Below, piece by piece: positions 1 through 10,520 of a DNA stretch of 64,000 nt. This stretch comes from Leptospirales bacterium (lineage in GTDB: Bacteria; Spirochaetota; Leptospiria; Leptospirales; Leptonemataceae), in contig JAEUSB010000037.1 in the NCBI GenBank assembly GCA_016788865.1, positions 1 through 64,000 of the forward strand. The letters run 5' to 3'. The notes beneath the pieces were generated by a model. It did no database searches, was not told where the DNA came from, and worked only from the letters and a program-made list of their open reading frames with translations. The translations under genes and the position numbers were made by a program. Each line of letters begins with the position of its first letter. Within the stretch, counting starts at the first letter, position 1.

Positions 1-609
1 GATCTTGTTCAAGTTCACGACGTACTGTTTGTAAATGCGAAGGAAGTCTTCACCGGGCAATCGCTCTTCCATCTTCTTGAGCGAACAGTACGTCACATAA
101 TCACGTCCAGTCGTGTGAAGCGCCGAGTAGTTCTCATGCGATGAAACATATATGATGTCCGCAAACTTCACCAGGAAATAATTCTCTTTCTCAGCAACAA
201 AAAGCCCACTGCGCCTTGGTAGCACGGGAGCTTTTTTCTGGATGAATGGCAGAGCTTTGTCGATAGCGCGGTTGAATCGTTCTTTTGCAACCGGCTTGGT
301 AATGTAGTCGATAGCCCCAATCTCAAAAGCATCGAGCGCCCTGTCGCCAGAACCTGTAGCAAAAATCACGTATGGCTCCGGCTCAAGCTGTTCCATTATG
401 TGAAATCCGGACATATCCGGAAGATGAATGTCCATCAAGACCAGGTTGATCTGTTGGGTTGAAATCTGAGCAATCGCCTCTGCACCGGTGCGAGCGGAGC
501 CGCATAGCAGGAGCTCCGGCCTGGACTTAACGAGCGAACAAAGTAGCTCATTTGTGACAGGCTCATCTTCGACCACGAAAACATTTGCAGGCTGATTCTT
601 CTGACTCAC
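1..609 (-). CDS. LytTR-family response regulator, 3' end cut by window edge
   Basis: The frame is open from a GTG at 609 to the left edge, about 203 residues, and the C-terminus is missing. An N-terminal receiver domain (about residues 9-120) shows the acidic pair in VFVVEDEP, the phosphoacceptor Asp in LVLMDIHLPDMSG, the switch Thr in IFATGSG and the conserved Lys in DYITKPV. A LytTR DNA-binding domain follows from about residue 135 (YFLVKFADIIYVSSHENYS ... FLRIYKQYVVNLNKI). Such proteins are phosphorylated by a sensor kinase, often of the LytS/histidine kinase type, and bind promoter direct repeats. No partner kinase is visible. The start is uncertain: there is no clear ribosome site before the GTG, but it lies just ahead of the receiver fold, so little can be missing. 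Confidence 0.85.
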   Translation of the reverse strand, partial: MSQKNQPANVFVVEDEPVTNELLCSLVKSRPELLLCGSARTGAEAIAQISTQQINLVLMDIHLPDMSGFHIMEQLEPEPYVIFATGSGDRALDAFEIGAIDYITKPVAKERFNRAIDKALPFIQKKAPVLPRRSGLFVAEKENYFLVKFADIIYVSSHENYSALHTTGRDYVTYCSLKKMEERLPGEDFLRIYKQYVVNLNKI

Positions 610-713
610 GTGGTGCTCGCGCCAAACTCTGATGTCTTCTGCGCGAACGGAGCTCGCGCCAGTAAGCCTGAATAATGTGGAGTTATCGCCTGTCAATCAG
701 GGTAATGATGCGC

Positions 714-1205
714 TCAATGCTTTGTCTTATCAGCAGCAACACCATAGTCATTCTCAATGATGTTCACCTGACCCTCAGGTTTCTGAAACCAGGGCTTGCT
801 GATGAGCATAACAAGAACCCACTTGAAGCCTGGTTTTCGTTTTAAGAGTGCGCGAATTTGCAGTAGCAGAGACGTGGGCCGAACCCAGTGAAATTGTGCC
901 GCAAGTCCAACGCTCTCCAATGCCCTGGCGACTTGCTCTCGGTGGGCTCTTGCATATAAGGCCTGTGAGATTACAAAAGCGCGGTTCGCATGGGTAAGGC
1001 GTAGAATTCCAGGTACTAAACATTCTTTCACAAACTTGTTTACATCGCCCACGGTAAGCGGATTTGCTCTGGAAACTCTGGCCTTCAGTTCTTCCGAAAG
1101 AAACTCATCGCCTTCGAAATATGGAACGCCCAGTTGGGAGGCCAGCCTCTGACCCTGGAAGCTCTTGCCCGAGCCCATTTCTCCGAATACAATATGAACT
1201 GCCAT
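714..1205 (-). CDS. small P-loop kinase-like protein (gluconate/shikimate kinase fold)
   Basis: A 163-residue protein opening with MAVHIVFGEMGSGKS, a Walker A loop at residues 8-15, followed by a short helix and FEGDEF, which resembles the GDxxH region of gluconate and shikimate kinases. The length suits this single-domain kinase family. The substrate cannot be read from the sequence: the His usual in gluconokinase after the GD is not there. It sits alone between a response regulator and a tRNA gene on the same strand, with gaps of about 100 and 67 bases, so its context does not help. Assignment to a nucleotide-binding phosphotransferase is fairly safe; anything narrower is a guess. Confidence 0.6.
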   Translation of the reverse strand: MAVHIVFGEMGSGKSFQGQRLASQLGVPYFEGDEFLSEELKARVSRANPLTVGDVNKFVKECLVPGILRLTHANRAFVISQALYARAHREQVARALESVGLAAQFHWVRPTSLLLQIRALLKRKPGFKWVLVMLISKPWFQKPEGQVNIIENDYGVAADKTKH

Positions 1206-1272
1206 TTGCGTAAGGTGTAGTCTGTGAGATTAAAGCGAGCCGGCGCCTGGCGCCAGAGGGATTCAAGAATCT

Positions 1273-1345
1273 GCGAGCTACTGGAATCGAACCAGTGACC
1301 TCTTCCATGTCAAAGAAGCGCTCTAACCAGCTGAGCTAAGCCCGC
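1273..1345 (-). tRNA. tRNA-Val (anticodon GAC)
   Basis: The reverse strand folds into a complete cloverleaf: acceptor GCGGGCT with AGCTCGC (one G-U), a D arm in GCTCAGCTGGTTAGAGC, an anticodon stem CTTCT/GGAAG holding the loop TTGACAT, and a T arm containing GGTTCGATTCC. The anticodon GAC reads valine codons GUC and GUU. CCA is not encoded. A short GC hairpin at 1242-1254 lies downstream and may help end transcription, though its T tract is poor. Confidence 0.95.
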
Positions 1346-1352
1346 GATCGAT

Positions 1353-1382
1353 TCAGACAATTGGGAAGATTTACCGTGTCAA
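1353..1382 (-). promoter_or_regulatory. possible promoter of tRNA-Val
   Basis: A perfect TTGACA lies at 1377-1382, overlapping the stop of the upstream dedA-like gene. The matching -10 near 1353-1358 (GTCTGA, 18-base spacer) is poor and very close to the mature tRNA 5' end at 1345, so this is only a candidate. Confidence 0.3.
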
Positions 1383-2041
1383 GGATTATTGACAACGGAA
1401 CGCGCGCGATGCAAACGGAAGGCCACGTAAGCCAGAACGCCAACAGAAATCAGCACGATGACAATAGTATTGTAAACTTTCAACCATTCAAGGACCCGTT
1501 CCCAGTTTTGACCAAGGTAGTAGCCACCCGCCGTCAAAAGCCCGTTCCAGATTAAGACACCCACCGAAAAGGCGGAAAGAAATGGGATAGGTCGCACATG
1601 TGAAATTCCGGCAATGATGCTTACGAAAAATCGAATCCCGGCTGAGAAGCGTGAGAAAACGACAAACCCTAGCCCGTATTTTCGAAACCAGAACGACGTT
1701 TTTTCAATACTTTCAGTCGAGACGAAGCCTTCAAGCAGCCTGTTAAGAAATCGGGGGCGGTGAACCACATGAACCAATCGACGACACAGATCAAGAAATC
1801 GGTCCCCGAGGCTATACATGATAAAAGCTCCGGCCACGCTTCCAAAAACGCCTGAAAGAAAAATGGGCCAGAGTTGATCCGGCTGACGCGCAGCAACAAA
1901 TCCAGCGAACACAATGATCGTATCGCCTGGATGCGGCGGGAAAACATTCTCAAGGAGAGCAGAAAAGAAAAAGCAGATCAATAGAATCCAGACAGGGAAA
2001 GATTCTAGGGCGCTGAGTACGGCAGAAAGATGGGCTTCCAT
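1379..2041 (-). CDS. DedA-family inner-membrane protein
   Basis: 220 residues with several hydrophobic segments and the DedA (SNARE-associated/VTT) signature: the ENVFPPHPGDTI entry motif at about residues 31-42, the re-entrant segment, and FSRFSAGIRFFVSIIAGIS at about 130-148, matching the F-x-R-x-x-P/A-x-x-R-x-x-x-x-x-x-A-G motif with Ala in place of the usual Pro. DedA proteins are polyprenyl-phosphate or phospholipid translocases that support proton motive force and envelope integrity. The gene lies 5 bases downstream of a coiled-coil protein gene on the same strand and is probably cotranscribed with it. Confidence 0.85.
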   Translation of the reverse strand: MEAHLSAVLSALESFPVWILLICFFFSALLENVFPPHPGDTIIVFAGFVAARQPDQLWPIFLSGVFGSVAGAFIMYSLGDRFLDLCRRLVHVVHRPRFLNRLLEGFVSTESIEKTSFWFRKYGLGFVVFSRFSAGIRFFVSIIAGISHVRPIPFLSAFSVGVLIWNGLLTAGGYYLGQNWERVLEWLKVYNTIVIVLISVGVLAYVAFRLHRARSVVNNP

Positions 2042-2046
2042 AGGAA

Positions 2047-3661
<1,615 letters not shown>

Positions 3662-3667
3662 CTCAGT

Positions 3668-4072
3668 ATGAGAATCACCAGTCGGGGGCGGTACGGCCTG
3701 AAGGCCATGATGGAACTCGCCGCCGGCGGGCTGCTCAAGACCCGAGAAATCTCTGAACGTCAGAAGATTCCGCAGAAGTACCTGGAACAGATCATTCATT
3801 CGCTCCGTAAAAACAATCTGGTGTCCAGTGTAAGGGGTGCAGATGGCGGCTATCGGCTGGCCCGCAACCCAACGGAAATCACAGTGCTTGAAATCCTGTC
3901 CGCCCTCGAAGGCGATCTCTCGATCATTGATCGGGGCGACAGCACCTGGGATGAGTCCACGGGAAACTTCTGGAAGGAACTGGACGAGAAGATTGCAAGT
4001 ATGCTGCAAATTCCACTGAGTGACTTCATGGAATCCGGCTCGCGCAAAGGCGAGTTGATGTATTATATCTGA
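3668..4072 (+). CDS. Rrf2-family transcriptional regulator without cluster cysteines
   Basis: 134 residues with the Rrf2 N-terminal winged helix: RGRYGLKAMMELAA, the recognition segment IPQKYLEQIIHSLRKNNLV and the wing SVRGADGGYRLARNP. Members such as IscR and NsrR bind an iron-sulfur cluster through three cysteines near residues 90-110. This protein has no cysteine at all, so it cannot sense through such a cluster; it may be a cysteine-free member that senses something else or acts constitutively. It lies 6 bases after gmd and is probably cotranscribed. Its 3' end is only 6 bases from that of the convergent M23 peptidase gene. Confidence 0.85.
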   Translation: MRITSRGRYGLKAMMELAAGGLLKTREISERQKIPQKYLEQIIHSLRKNNLVSSVRGADGGYRLARNPTEITVLEILSALEGDLSIIDRGDSTWDESTGNFWKELDEKIASMLQIPLSDFMESGSRKGELMYYI

Positions 4073-4078
4073 GTATTC

Positions 4079-5515
4079 TCAATCAAATACAACTGTCTCA
4101 CCTTCCCTGTAAGGAGCGTCGCTCAGGCGCCCCTCGCCCTTTTCTGAAAGCACCCGGGTTTTCTTAAATTGAAAGGGAACCGTAACCCACTCCGGGAATT
4201 GGCCGTAGATGCAGAAATGCAGGTGGGGCTGACTGGACATGCCGCTATTTCCAACGTAACCCAATAGATCACCCGCCTTCACCGTTTGATCAGGTTTCAC
4301 GAGTATCCCGCCTCGCTTCATGTGCGCATAGAACGAGTAGTAGGTCTTGTGATTGATGGTTATGGTGTTTGCTTCATGACTGTAACCACCTGGTTCGTTA
4401 TCCGGAAATCCATCAATTACACCAGAAACGGTTCCGTCCGCGACCGCATACACGGGCTTCCCAAACATGAAATAATCCTGCAAAGTGTCTCCGGGCGAGC
4501 GCGAGATTTCTCCTTTTGCGTCAACGGCAGCAAAATCGTAGCAGTAGTTCGCAAACCCGTTATGCGTCATAGCACTTCCGCCGAACTCACTCCACACGGC
4601 GTATCTACCCCGGAGTGGAAAACTCAGATCCATCAGTGGCTGCGGTCTGGGGTTTTTTGCCCAGAACAGGGATAGGGCCTTTCTACGCGCACTGATTGCT
4701 TCTTCCCTGAGGGGATCGTTTTTCTTGCCGTGAAGGCGGAAGTTTGCATAGAGCGCAAATCCGTAGCTATCATAAATTTCCGCATTATCGGGTAAGCGGG
4801 AAAAAAGTCGGTTGTAGATCTCATCAAATCTTTTACGATCAGACAACTGCCTCATGCCCGAGTTGATAATCATGAGGTAATGCTGCTGCTCCTGCAGAGA
4901 CTTCTTAGGATCAATCCAGTCCACGCTCTTCTCCACGAAACTTTGAATTGCCGCCGGATCCTTTTGCTCTTTGAATAGTAGATAGCGCGTGTAAGGAAGG
5001 ACTTCCCTGAAATGCGGGTACTGCGGAAATTCACTGGCTCCTGCTTCGAGATTTTCTATCGACCTGCTCAATTGACCGGTCTCGCGCTGTTTTCGGGCCA
5101 ATCTATAGAGAACATAGTCCATACGAAGATATGCCAGCGCACGCTCAAGGGTAGGTATGGCGAGCGAGGCAGATTGGGTTTCCGCCAGATCGGCAAGGGA
5201 TGCGGCCGCTGCTTTTCGCAAATCGGCATCGCCAGGCCAGCGCTGAAGACCGGCGTCCGCCACTTCCTGCGCCCTCCGAAACTCTTTTAAATTCCGCAGA
5301 GCCCAGGCGCGCGAAGTGTAGGTCCACTTCTGATCGGGATGCTCTTTCATATAGGGCTCAAGGAGCGCGTCTGCTCGGGACCAATCGCTAGCCTTTAAGG
5401 CTTCCGTAATCTCTTCTGCGGGGGTGGGCTTCGCCTCAAGACTGACAGCGACTACGAGGCAGAAGAGAACCATAAGTGACGAGGAAACTGCGGTCTTCCA
5501 ACTGAGCAGGTGCAT
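4079..5515 (-). CDS. secreted M23 (LytM/lysostaphin-type) peptidase with helical-repeat N-terminus
   Basis: 478 residues: a signal peptide (hydrophobic run about 10-25, cleavage near LEAKP), then an alpha-helical TPR-like region (about 30-300), then a peptidase M23 domain (about 305-470). The domain keeps the zinc-binding pattern: His and Asp in HNGFANYCYDFA, YAHM, and the closing HLHF, plus a short linker GKPVYAVADGTVSG. M23 enzymes cut peptidoglycan cross-links or act as regulators of amidases; with all metal ligands present this one should be active. It is exported to the periplasm or outer surface. The gene stands alone, 268 bases downstream of rplQ, with a terminator and one copy of the dispersed GC-rich repeat in between. 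Confidence 0.85.
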   Translation of the reverse strand: MHLLSWKTAVSSSLMVLFCLVVAVSLEAKPTPAEEITEALKASDWSRADALLEPYMKEHPDQKWTYTSRAWALRNLKEFRRAQEVADAGLQRWPGDADLRKAAAASLADLAETQSASLAIPTLERALAYLRMDYVLYRLARKQRETGQLSRSIENLEAGASEFPQYPHFREVLPYTRYLLFKEQKDPAAIQSFVEKSVDWIDPKKSLQEQQHYLMIINSGMRQLSDRKRFDEIYNRLFSRLPDNAEIYDSYGFALYANFRLHGKKNDPLREEAISARRKALSLFWAKNPRPQPLMDLSFPLRGRYAVWSEFGGSAMTHNGFANYCYDFAAVDAKGEISRSPGDTLQDYFMFGKPVYAVADGTVSGVIDGFPDNEPGGYSHEANTITINHKTYYSFYAHMKRGGILVKPDQTVKAGDLLGYVGNSGMSSQPHLHFCIYGQFPEWVTVPFQFKKTRVLSEKGEGRLSDAPYREGETVVFD

Positions 5516-5662
5516 AGACCCGACAGGCTCTCACCTGCCACGATTGTCAAGGCCGCACTGCCCCATCCTATCATGCCACGCAAGTGTGACACGTTCCCGT
5601 TGACAAATTTTCAAAATCTGCTACAGCAGGCTTCGAGCCGGCACAGGCCCTTCGAAAAACAA

Positions 5663-5709
5663 ATTCCTTTGCCCGCCCCCAAAACAAGACCACCCACAAA
5701 GGGGGCGGG
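5663..5709 (-). repeat. dispersed GC-rich hairpin repeat, copy A
   Basis: Read on the minus strand: a 5' arm CCCGCCCCC (5709-5701), TTTGT, the conserved core GTGGGTGGT (5697-5689), a spacer, then a distal arm GGGGGCGGG (5680-5672) followed by CAAAGG and an AATTT tail. The two arms pair perfectly over 9 bases. Relative to copies B and C the distal arm has G for T and the 5' arm has C for A, a paired change. It points toward the M23 gene, whose start lies 150 bases beyond CAAAGG. It follows the rplQ terminator and has no T tract of its own. Confidence 0.75.
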
Positions 5710-5743
5710 AAAGCTATGCCCGGATTCCTGGATCATATGAAAC

Positions 5744-5774
5744 AAAAAACCCCCGGCCAGATGACCGAGGGTTT
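5744..5774 (-). terminator. intrinsic terminator after rplQ
   Basis: On the minus strand AACCCTCGG pairs with CCGGGGGTT (9 pairs, one G-U) around an 8-base loop and runs into TTTTGTTT. It starts 8 bases after the rplQ stop and closes the long ribosomal protein operon. Confidence 0.9.
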
Positions 5775-5782
5775 CGACCAGA

Positions 5783-6331
5783 TCAGGTCGCTGTGGACCC
5801 GTCCGATTTCTTTTTGCGGAAGCGATTATACCATTTCTCTTTGGTCTCTTTTTGATCCGGTACTTTCTTAGCGTCTGCACTGGTCTTTTTGTCAGAAGCA
5901 GTTGGTTTTTTGGCTTTGGCTGGTGCGCGAGTCTTGCGAACTTTTTCCTTGCGCTCAACCAGCTCAATAATACTCATTTGCGCGCTGTCTTTCACGCGCT
6001 CTGGAAGATGAATGATGCGAAGGTAACCGCCCTGGCGATTCTTGAAACGCGGTGCAATGTCTTCGATCAACTTCACCACGATGTCGCGATCGGCGATGTG
6101 GCGCATGATTTCACGTCTGTTGTGCAAAACTTGCTCTGGCTTCAGGTCCCCAGCAACGGTGTGCTTGGCGCGGGTGATCAGACGCTCTGCATAGGGACGC
6201 AGAACCTTGCAACGCGCACGAGTGGAAACAATACGCTCATGGTCAAACAGACTGGAAGCCATGTTTCGCATCATTGCCTTTCTGTGTGAGGCAACGCGTT
6301 GCAGTTGTTTTGTCTTATTTCTCTTTCTCAT
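5783..6331 (-). CDS. rplQ: 50S ribosomal protein L17 with long basic tail
   Basis: The first 115 or so residues are a normal L17 (N-terminal KRNKTKQLQRVASHRKAMM, then HNRREIMRHI and GGYLRIIHLP), a protein near the exit of the peptide tunnel. The chain is 182 residues against about 120-130 in most bacteria: an extra C-terminal part rich in Lys, Ala and Thr (KTRAPAKAKKPTASDKK onward) ends in KWYNRFRKKKSDGSTAT. This tail is likely disordered and may contact rRNA. It is the last gene of the operon, 33 bases after rpoA, followed at once by a terminator. Confidence 0.97.
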   Translation of the reverse strand: MRKRNKTKQLQRVASHRKAMMRNMASSLFDHERIVSTRARCKVLRPYAERLITRAKHTVAGDLKPEQVLHNRREIMRHIADRDIVVKLIEDIAPRFKNRQGGYLRIIHLPERVKDSAQMSIIELVERKEKVRKTRAPAKAKKPTASDKKTSADAKKVPDQKETKEKWYNRFRKKKSDGSTAT

Positions 6332-6364
6332 AGCAATTCCAGCTCAGTTCGAATGATTTCCTTA

Positions 6365-7357
6365 TCAGTCCCGTGGTGCAAAGAAATCACGCATTCCAAA
6401 CTCAAGGTTCAGCTCAGCGAGTTTCTGGCGAATTTCTTCAACACAATTGGGTGAATAGTGACGTGATTTTTGCAGCTCTTCTTCGTTGCGACGAACCAGA
6501 TCCGCAAGAGTTTCGATCTCAAGGCTCTTGAGCACTGAAAGCGAGCGAACGGAGAGCTCGAGCTCTTCCACATGCTTCTCAAGGTTCTTGCGCAGCGTTT
6601 CTTCGAGCTCATTTGTTTCATCGACTTCCTCTTCTTGCTCTTCTTCGAAGTTGATGAATACAGTAAGGTGCTCTTTGAGAATTTTTGCAGCTTGCGCCAA
6701 TGCATCTTCAGGAGCGATGGACCCGTCAGTCCAGATATCCAGGCTGATCTTTTCGTAGTCAGTGCGCTGACCTACGCGAGTTTCTGTTACATCCAGGTTA
6801 ACGCGACGAACCGGTGAAAAAAGCGCGTCTACTGCGATTGTTCCAATCTCATCAATATTCTTCTTGAGAATTTCAGAAGCCACATAACCACGGCCACGCT
6901 CAAACTGAACGTCCATGATGAGGTTTGCATCTTCATTCAGTGTTGCAATATGCAGATCTGGATTCAGAATCTGAATCGAGGAATCCACAGCAAAGTCAGC
7001 CGCAGTCAACTGACCCGCGCCGCGCTTTTCAATGTGAATGATCTTTGGCTCGTCACGATTCTCAGAATCGTAAGTGGCTCGCAGCTGCTTGAGATTCAGA
7101 ATAATGCGAGTTACGTCTTCTACAACACCTTCGATGGTGCTGAATTCATGCGAAACACCTTCAATACGAACGGCAGTAATTGCAGTTCCTTCGATTGAAG
7201 ACATGAGGGTACGACGCAGGGAATTTCCAACGGTGGAACCGAATCCACGCTCAAAAGGCTCGGCGACAAAGCGTCCGTAATTGGGCTGTGTGGCTTCATG
7301 CACGAACTCAACCTGTCTTGGTCTCTTTAAGCCTTTCAATAAGTGTTTGAGATTCAT
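6365..7357 (-). CDS. rpoA: RNA polymerase subunit alpha
   Basis: 330 residues. The N-terminal assembly domain (about 1-235) has [25 protein letters not shown] sequence; an acidic linker ([13 protein letters not shown]) joins it to the C-terminal DNA- and activator-binding domain ([12 protein letters not shown] ... [12 protein letters not shown]), which keeps the Arg of the UP-element-binding loop. Alpha dimerises to seed RNA polymerase assembly. In this window it follows rpsK directly after 42 bases: rpsD, which lies here in many bacteria, is absent. Confidence 0.98.
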   Translation of the reverse strand: MNLKHLLKGLKRPRQVEFVHEATQPNYGRFVAEPFERGFGSTVGNSLRRTLMSSIEGTAITAVRIEGVSHEFSTIEGVVEDVTRIILNLKQLRATYDSENRDEPKIIHIEKRGAGQLTAADFAVDSSIQILNPDLHIATLNEDANLIMDVQFERGRGYVASEILKKNIDEIGTIAVDALFSPVRRVNLDVTETRVGQRTDYEKISLDIWTDGSIAPEDALAQAAKILKEHLTVFINFEEEQEEEVDETNELEETLRKNLEKHVEELELSVRSLSVLKSLEIETLADLVRRNEEELQKSRHYSPNCVEEIRQKLAELNLEFGMRDFFAPRD

Positions 7358-7399
7358 GCTTCCTCCTTCAAAAAACAGAAATGAAAAATAACGACTCGA

Positions 7400-7780
7400 T
7401 CAAACGCGGCGGCGCTTTCTGGGTCTGCAACCGTTGTGCGGAAGCGGAGTAATGTCCTTAATCGAACGAACATGGATTCCTTCGATAGAAATCGCGCGAA
7501 TAGCAGATTCGCGACCAATCCCTGGACCCTTTACAAATACTTCAACTTCGCGCACACCCTGCTCTTTTGCTTTCTCAGCGGCGTTGCGCGCTGCAAGCTG
7601 TGCAGCATACGGAGTAGATTTCCGTGAGCCTTTGAAGCTCATATGGCCGGCAGAAGACCAGGCCAGAACGTTCCCCTGCAAATCCGTAATGGAAATGATA
7701 GTATTGTTAAACGACGCCTGGATGATTGCCTTCCCGCGTGGAACATTCCGTTTTTCTTTCTTCTTCTGAACTACTGCCAT
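7400..7780 (-). CDS. rpsK: 30S ribosomal protein S11
   Basis: 126 residues with the S11 core ([37 protein letters not shown] segment, and the basic C-terminus [13 protein letters not shown]). S11 sits on the 30S platform and helps shape the mRNA exit and E site. It lies 28 bases after rpsM and is followed by rpoA rather than rpsD. Confidence 0.98.
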   Translation of the reverse strand: MAVVQKKKEKRNVPRGKAIIQASFNNTIISITDLQGNVLAWSSAGHMSFKGSRKSTPYAAQLAARNAAEKAKEQGVREVEVFVKGPGIGRESAIRAISIEGIHVRSIKDITPLPHNGCRPRKRRRV

Positions 7781-7808
7781 TCTTCTACCCGATATCCTAT
7801 TGGATTAA

Positions 7809-8192
7809 TTATCCTTTTGAAGGTGCTTTCTTCTTGTTAGCAACCGTCTTCTTGATGCCCTTTCTTGTGCGCGCATTAGTGCGTGTGCGCTGACCGTTTG
7901 CAGGAAGACCCATGCGATGGCGCAGACCGCGGTATGAACCAATGTCCATCAAACGCTTGATGTTCAGGTTGGTCTCAGAGCGAAGGTCACCTTCCAGGCG
8001 GAAGTTTTGAGAAATATACTGGCGGATGCTGTTAACTTGCTTCTCGTCCAGGTCTCCCACCTTTGTGTTTTCATCCACACCGGCGTTCTTGAGAATTTTT
8101 TCCGCTGAACTTTTGCCAATACCAAAGATATACGTCAGCCCAATGACTGCACGTTTCTCTTTTGGAAGATCAATCCCTGCTATACGAGCCAT
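7809..8192 (-). CDS. rpsM: 30S ribosomal protein S13
   Basis: 127 residues, standard S13: [20 protein letters not shown] at the start, [18 protein letters not shown] in the middle and a Lys-rich C-terminus ending NKKKAPSKG that reaches toward the P-site tRNA. S13 is on the 30S head and forms bridges to the 50S subunit. The start codon overlaps the rpmJ stop by one base (TAATG), implying coupled translation. Confidence 0.98.
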   Translation of the reverse strand: MARIAGIDLPKEKRAVIGLTYIFGIGKSSAEKILKNAGVDENTKVGDLDEKQVNSIRQYISQNFRLEGDLRSETNLNIKRLMDIGSYRGLRHRMGLPANGQRTRTNARTRKGIKKTVANKKKAPSKG

Positions 8193-8308
8193 TACCCTTG
8201 CCTCTGCTTATGTCTTGGATCCGAGCTACAAATTACACGGATCACGCCGCCCCGACGGATTACCCGGCAGTTGGAGCAAAATTTCTTAACTGAAACCCGA
8301 ACTTTCAT
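8192..8308 (-). CDS. rpmJ: 50S ribosomal protein L36 (zinc-binding form)
   Basis: A 38-residue product beginning [19 protein letters not shown] and ending [11 protein letters not shown]. It keeps the zinc ligands Cys11, Cys14, Cys27 and His33, so it is the C+ form of L36. It lies between infA (3-base gap) and rpsM (1-base overlap), its normal place in the spc-alpha junction. Confidence 0.97.
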   Translation of the reverse strand: MKVRVSVKKFCSNCRVIRRGGVIRVICSSDPRHKQRQG

Positions 8309-8311
8309 AAT

Positions 8312-8530
8312 CTATTTCTTCCTGAATGTAATGCGCCCGCGCGTTAAATCGTACGGCGAAAGCTCCACTACCACTTTATCTCCGGGCAAAATCCGAATGT
8401 AATGCATGCGCATTTTACCCGAGATATGCGCCAGCACCTTGTGGCCGTTATCCAACTCTACCCGAAACATTGCGTTCGGTAGAGGCTCGACGACCGTTCC
8501 TTCGACTTCTATTGCTTCTTCTTTAGCCAC
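8312..8530 (-). CDS. infA: translation initiation factor IF-1
   Basis: 72 residues forming a single OB fold: [38 protein letters not shown] and the closing [17 protein letters not shown]-1 occupies the 30S A site during initiation. It lies after adk with a 51-base gap and 3 bases before rpmJ; no methionine aminopeptidase gene is inserted here, unlike in many bacteria. Confidence 0.98.
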   Translation of the reverse strand: MAKEEAIEVEGTVVEPLPNAMFRVELDNGHKVLAHISGKMRMHYIRILPGDKVVVELSPYDLTRGRITFRKK

Positions 8531-8581
8531 TTTAATATGAAACTGTCAGAAAATTAAAGCGGCCGCGCTTGTCATGCCTTT

Positions 8582-9151
8582 TCAGCCGATCCCCTTCAAA
8601 GCCCCGAGGATTCGCCCGGTAACTTCTTCCAGAGTGCCCTCACCGGCCACTTCGACCAGGATGCCCTCCTTCTTATAGTAGTTAATAAGAGGACTTGTCT
8701 GGCTGTGGTATGTCTCAAGGCGCTGTTTGATGACTGGTTCGGTATCGTCCGGCCGGCCTTCCTTCTTTGCACGATCCAGGAGCCTTTCGACCAGAAGGGT
8801 GTCGCGGACGTCCAGGTTCAGGGCAATCTGTAGGGGTGTCTTGATCTCGGCCAGCATGGCCTTGAGGGCGTCTGCCTGCTCCAGCGTACGAGGAAAGCCA
8901 TCAAGCACATAGCCCGGCTGGGCGTCTTTTTCCTTGATTCGATCTTTGACGATGCCGATTACCACAGAGTCAGGCACCAGTTTTCCGGCATCCATGAACT
9001 CCTTGGCCTTCTTGCCCATCTCCGTGCCGTTCTTCACGGCAGCGCGCAGGATCTCGCCTGTCGAGATCTGAGGGATTCCGTATTTATCGCAGATGATCTT
9101 GGCCTGGGTGCCTTTTCCGGCCCCGGGCGGCCCCATAAACACAATGCGCAT
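8582..9151 (-). CDS. adk: adenylate kinase (short form)
   Basis: Catalyses ATP + AMP = 2 ADP. 189 residues with the Walker A loop GPPGAGKGTQAK at residues 7-18, the AMP-binding segment ISTGEILRAAV, the motif GYVLDGFPRTLEQADAL and RLLDRAKKEGRPDDTEPV in place of a long LID. The missing zinc-binding LID insertion identifies the short form. It follows secY after 4 bases, the usual secY-adk pairing. Confidence 0.98.
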   Translation of the reverse strand: MRIVFMGPPGAGKGTQAKIICDKYGIPQISTGEILRAAVKNGTEMGKKAKEFMDAGKLVPDSVVIGIVKDRIKEKDAQPGYVLDGFPRTLEQADALKAMLAEIKTPLQIALNLDVRDTLLVERLLDRAKKEGRPDDTEPVIKQRLETYHSQTSPLINYYKKEGILVEVAGEGTLEEVTGRILGALKGIG

Positions 9152-9155
9152 GGTA

Positions 9156-10508
9156 CTACCTGCCTTTGATCCGGCCTTTCTTCATGAACCCGTCGTAATT
9201 GCGCATGATGAGCTGAGATTCAATCTGCTTGAGAGTATCCAGCGCCACACCTACGATAATCAGGAGCGACGTTCCACCAAAGGTGTATGCCAGTCCCTGA
9301 ATGTTTGCGTTCGAACGAAAGCCGAGCGTGTTGATAATCAGATACGGAGCCAGTGCAAGCCCTGCCAGAAAGATAGCCCCAGGAAGAATGATTCGATTCA
9401 AGGTTGATTCGATGTATTCTTTGGTGTGACTTCCCGGACGAATGCCCGGAACAAATCCACCATACTTCTTGAGATTCTCTGAAAGCTCTTGCGGATTGAT
9501 ATAGATTGCTGTGTAGAAATACGCAAAGAAGATAATGAGCAACGTGTAGATTGTATAATACGGAAGCTGCTGGTAGAATACCGGCGCGAATGGATTGAGC
9601 CACTCTTGCATGATTCTCCAACCAACCCAGGATTTACTTCCATCGCCCATCATCCCGACAACGGTCTGAGGAAAGAGCAGCAATGAAGATGCAAAGATGA
9701 TTGGCATTACGTTTGCAGAGTTCAGTTTAAACTGAATGCTCTGACTGCGAGCTTGAACCAATCGCCTGCCTTGCATCTTCTTTCCATATTGCAATGGGAT
9801 CTTGCGAACCCCCTGCGATAGCAGGACAGTAAGTGCGATGAGCACAAGGAATAGAGAAACCAGAATCACAATCTCAAAGATTGGGATATTCTTATCTTTT
9901 GCCATCTGTGCAAGCATGGCGGGAAGTTGCGCAATAATACCAGAGAAGATGATCAGCGATGCGCCGTTTCCAATTCCGCGTTCCGTGATCTGCTCACCAA
10001 TCCACATCAACAAGATGGTTCCAGCAGTAATCGCCATCAGACCAACCACAAAGAACCACGTGCGTCCCATCCGAACAAACGGCTCACCGTTGTTTGGATT
10101 CTTCTGATCCACTGCCCACACGAGGATGAACAATGCCTGAATCATGCAGAGCAACACAGTTCCATAACGTGTGTACTGATTGATACGCTTGCGACCGTCT
10201 TCACCTTCACGCTGCATACGAGCCAGCGGTGGGATGATTACAGTCATCAGGCTCATGATAATAGAAGCCGAGATGTAAGGCATGATGCCAAGTGAGAAGA
10301 TGGACAGCTTGAAGAGGGCTCCCCCGGAAAACACGTTTACTACGTCCAGGAAAGACTGACCCGGTGGCCTTGACTGTGCCACGGCGATCGGATTGATCCC
10401 TGGAATCGTGATGAAGGAACCGAGTCTGTACGTGACAATAAGACCCACGGTAAAGAGGATCTTACTTCTTAGTTCCGGAATCCGGAAAATTGTTATCAGG
10501 GAACCCAT
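9156..10508 (-). CDS. secY: Sec translocon channel subunit SecY
   Basis: 450 residues with ten predicted membrane helices, including the plug region near [20 protein letters not shown] and the cytoplasmic loop [18 protein letters not shown]. SecY forms the protein-conducting channel with SecE (encoded near 40.2 kb) and SecG. Its gene lies between rplO (12-base gap) and adk (4-base gap), the standard spc arrangement, which keeps membrane insertion in step with ribosome supply. Confidence 0.98.
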   Translation of the reverse strand: MGSLITIFRIPELRSKILFTVGLIVTYRLGSFITIPGINPIAVAQSRPPGQSFLDVVNVFSGGALFKLSIFSLGIMPYISASIIMSLMTVIIPPLARMQREGEDGRKRINQYTRYGTVLLCMIQALFILVWAVDQKNPNNGEPFVRMGRTWFFVVGLMAITAGTILLMWIGEQITERGIGNGASLIIFSGIIAQLPAMLAQMAKDKNIPIFEIVILVSLFLVLIALTVLLSQGVRKIPLQYGKKMQGRRLVQARSQSIQFKLNSANVMPIIFASSLLLFPQTVVGMMGDGSKSWVGWRIMQEWLNPFAPVFYQQLPYYTIYTLLIIFFAYFYTAIYINPQELSENLKKYGGFVPGIRPGSHTKEYIESTLNRIILPGAIFLAGLALAPYLIINTLGFRSNANIQGLAYTFGGTSLLIIVGVALDTLKQIESQLIMRNYDGFMKKGRIKGR

Positions 10509-10520
10509 GATTTCTCCGGC

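Noticed and set aside
1242..1254. GC-rich hairpin after tRNA-Val as a terminator
   Set aside because: Only five pairs with a three-base loop and no proper T tract.
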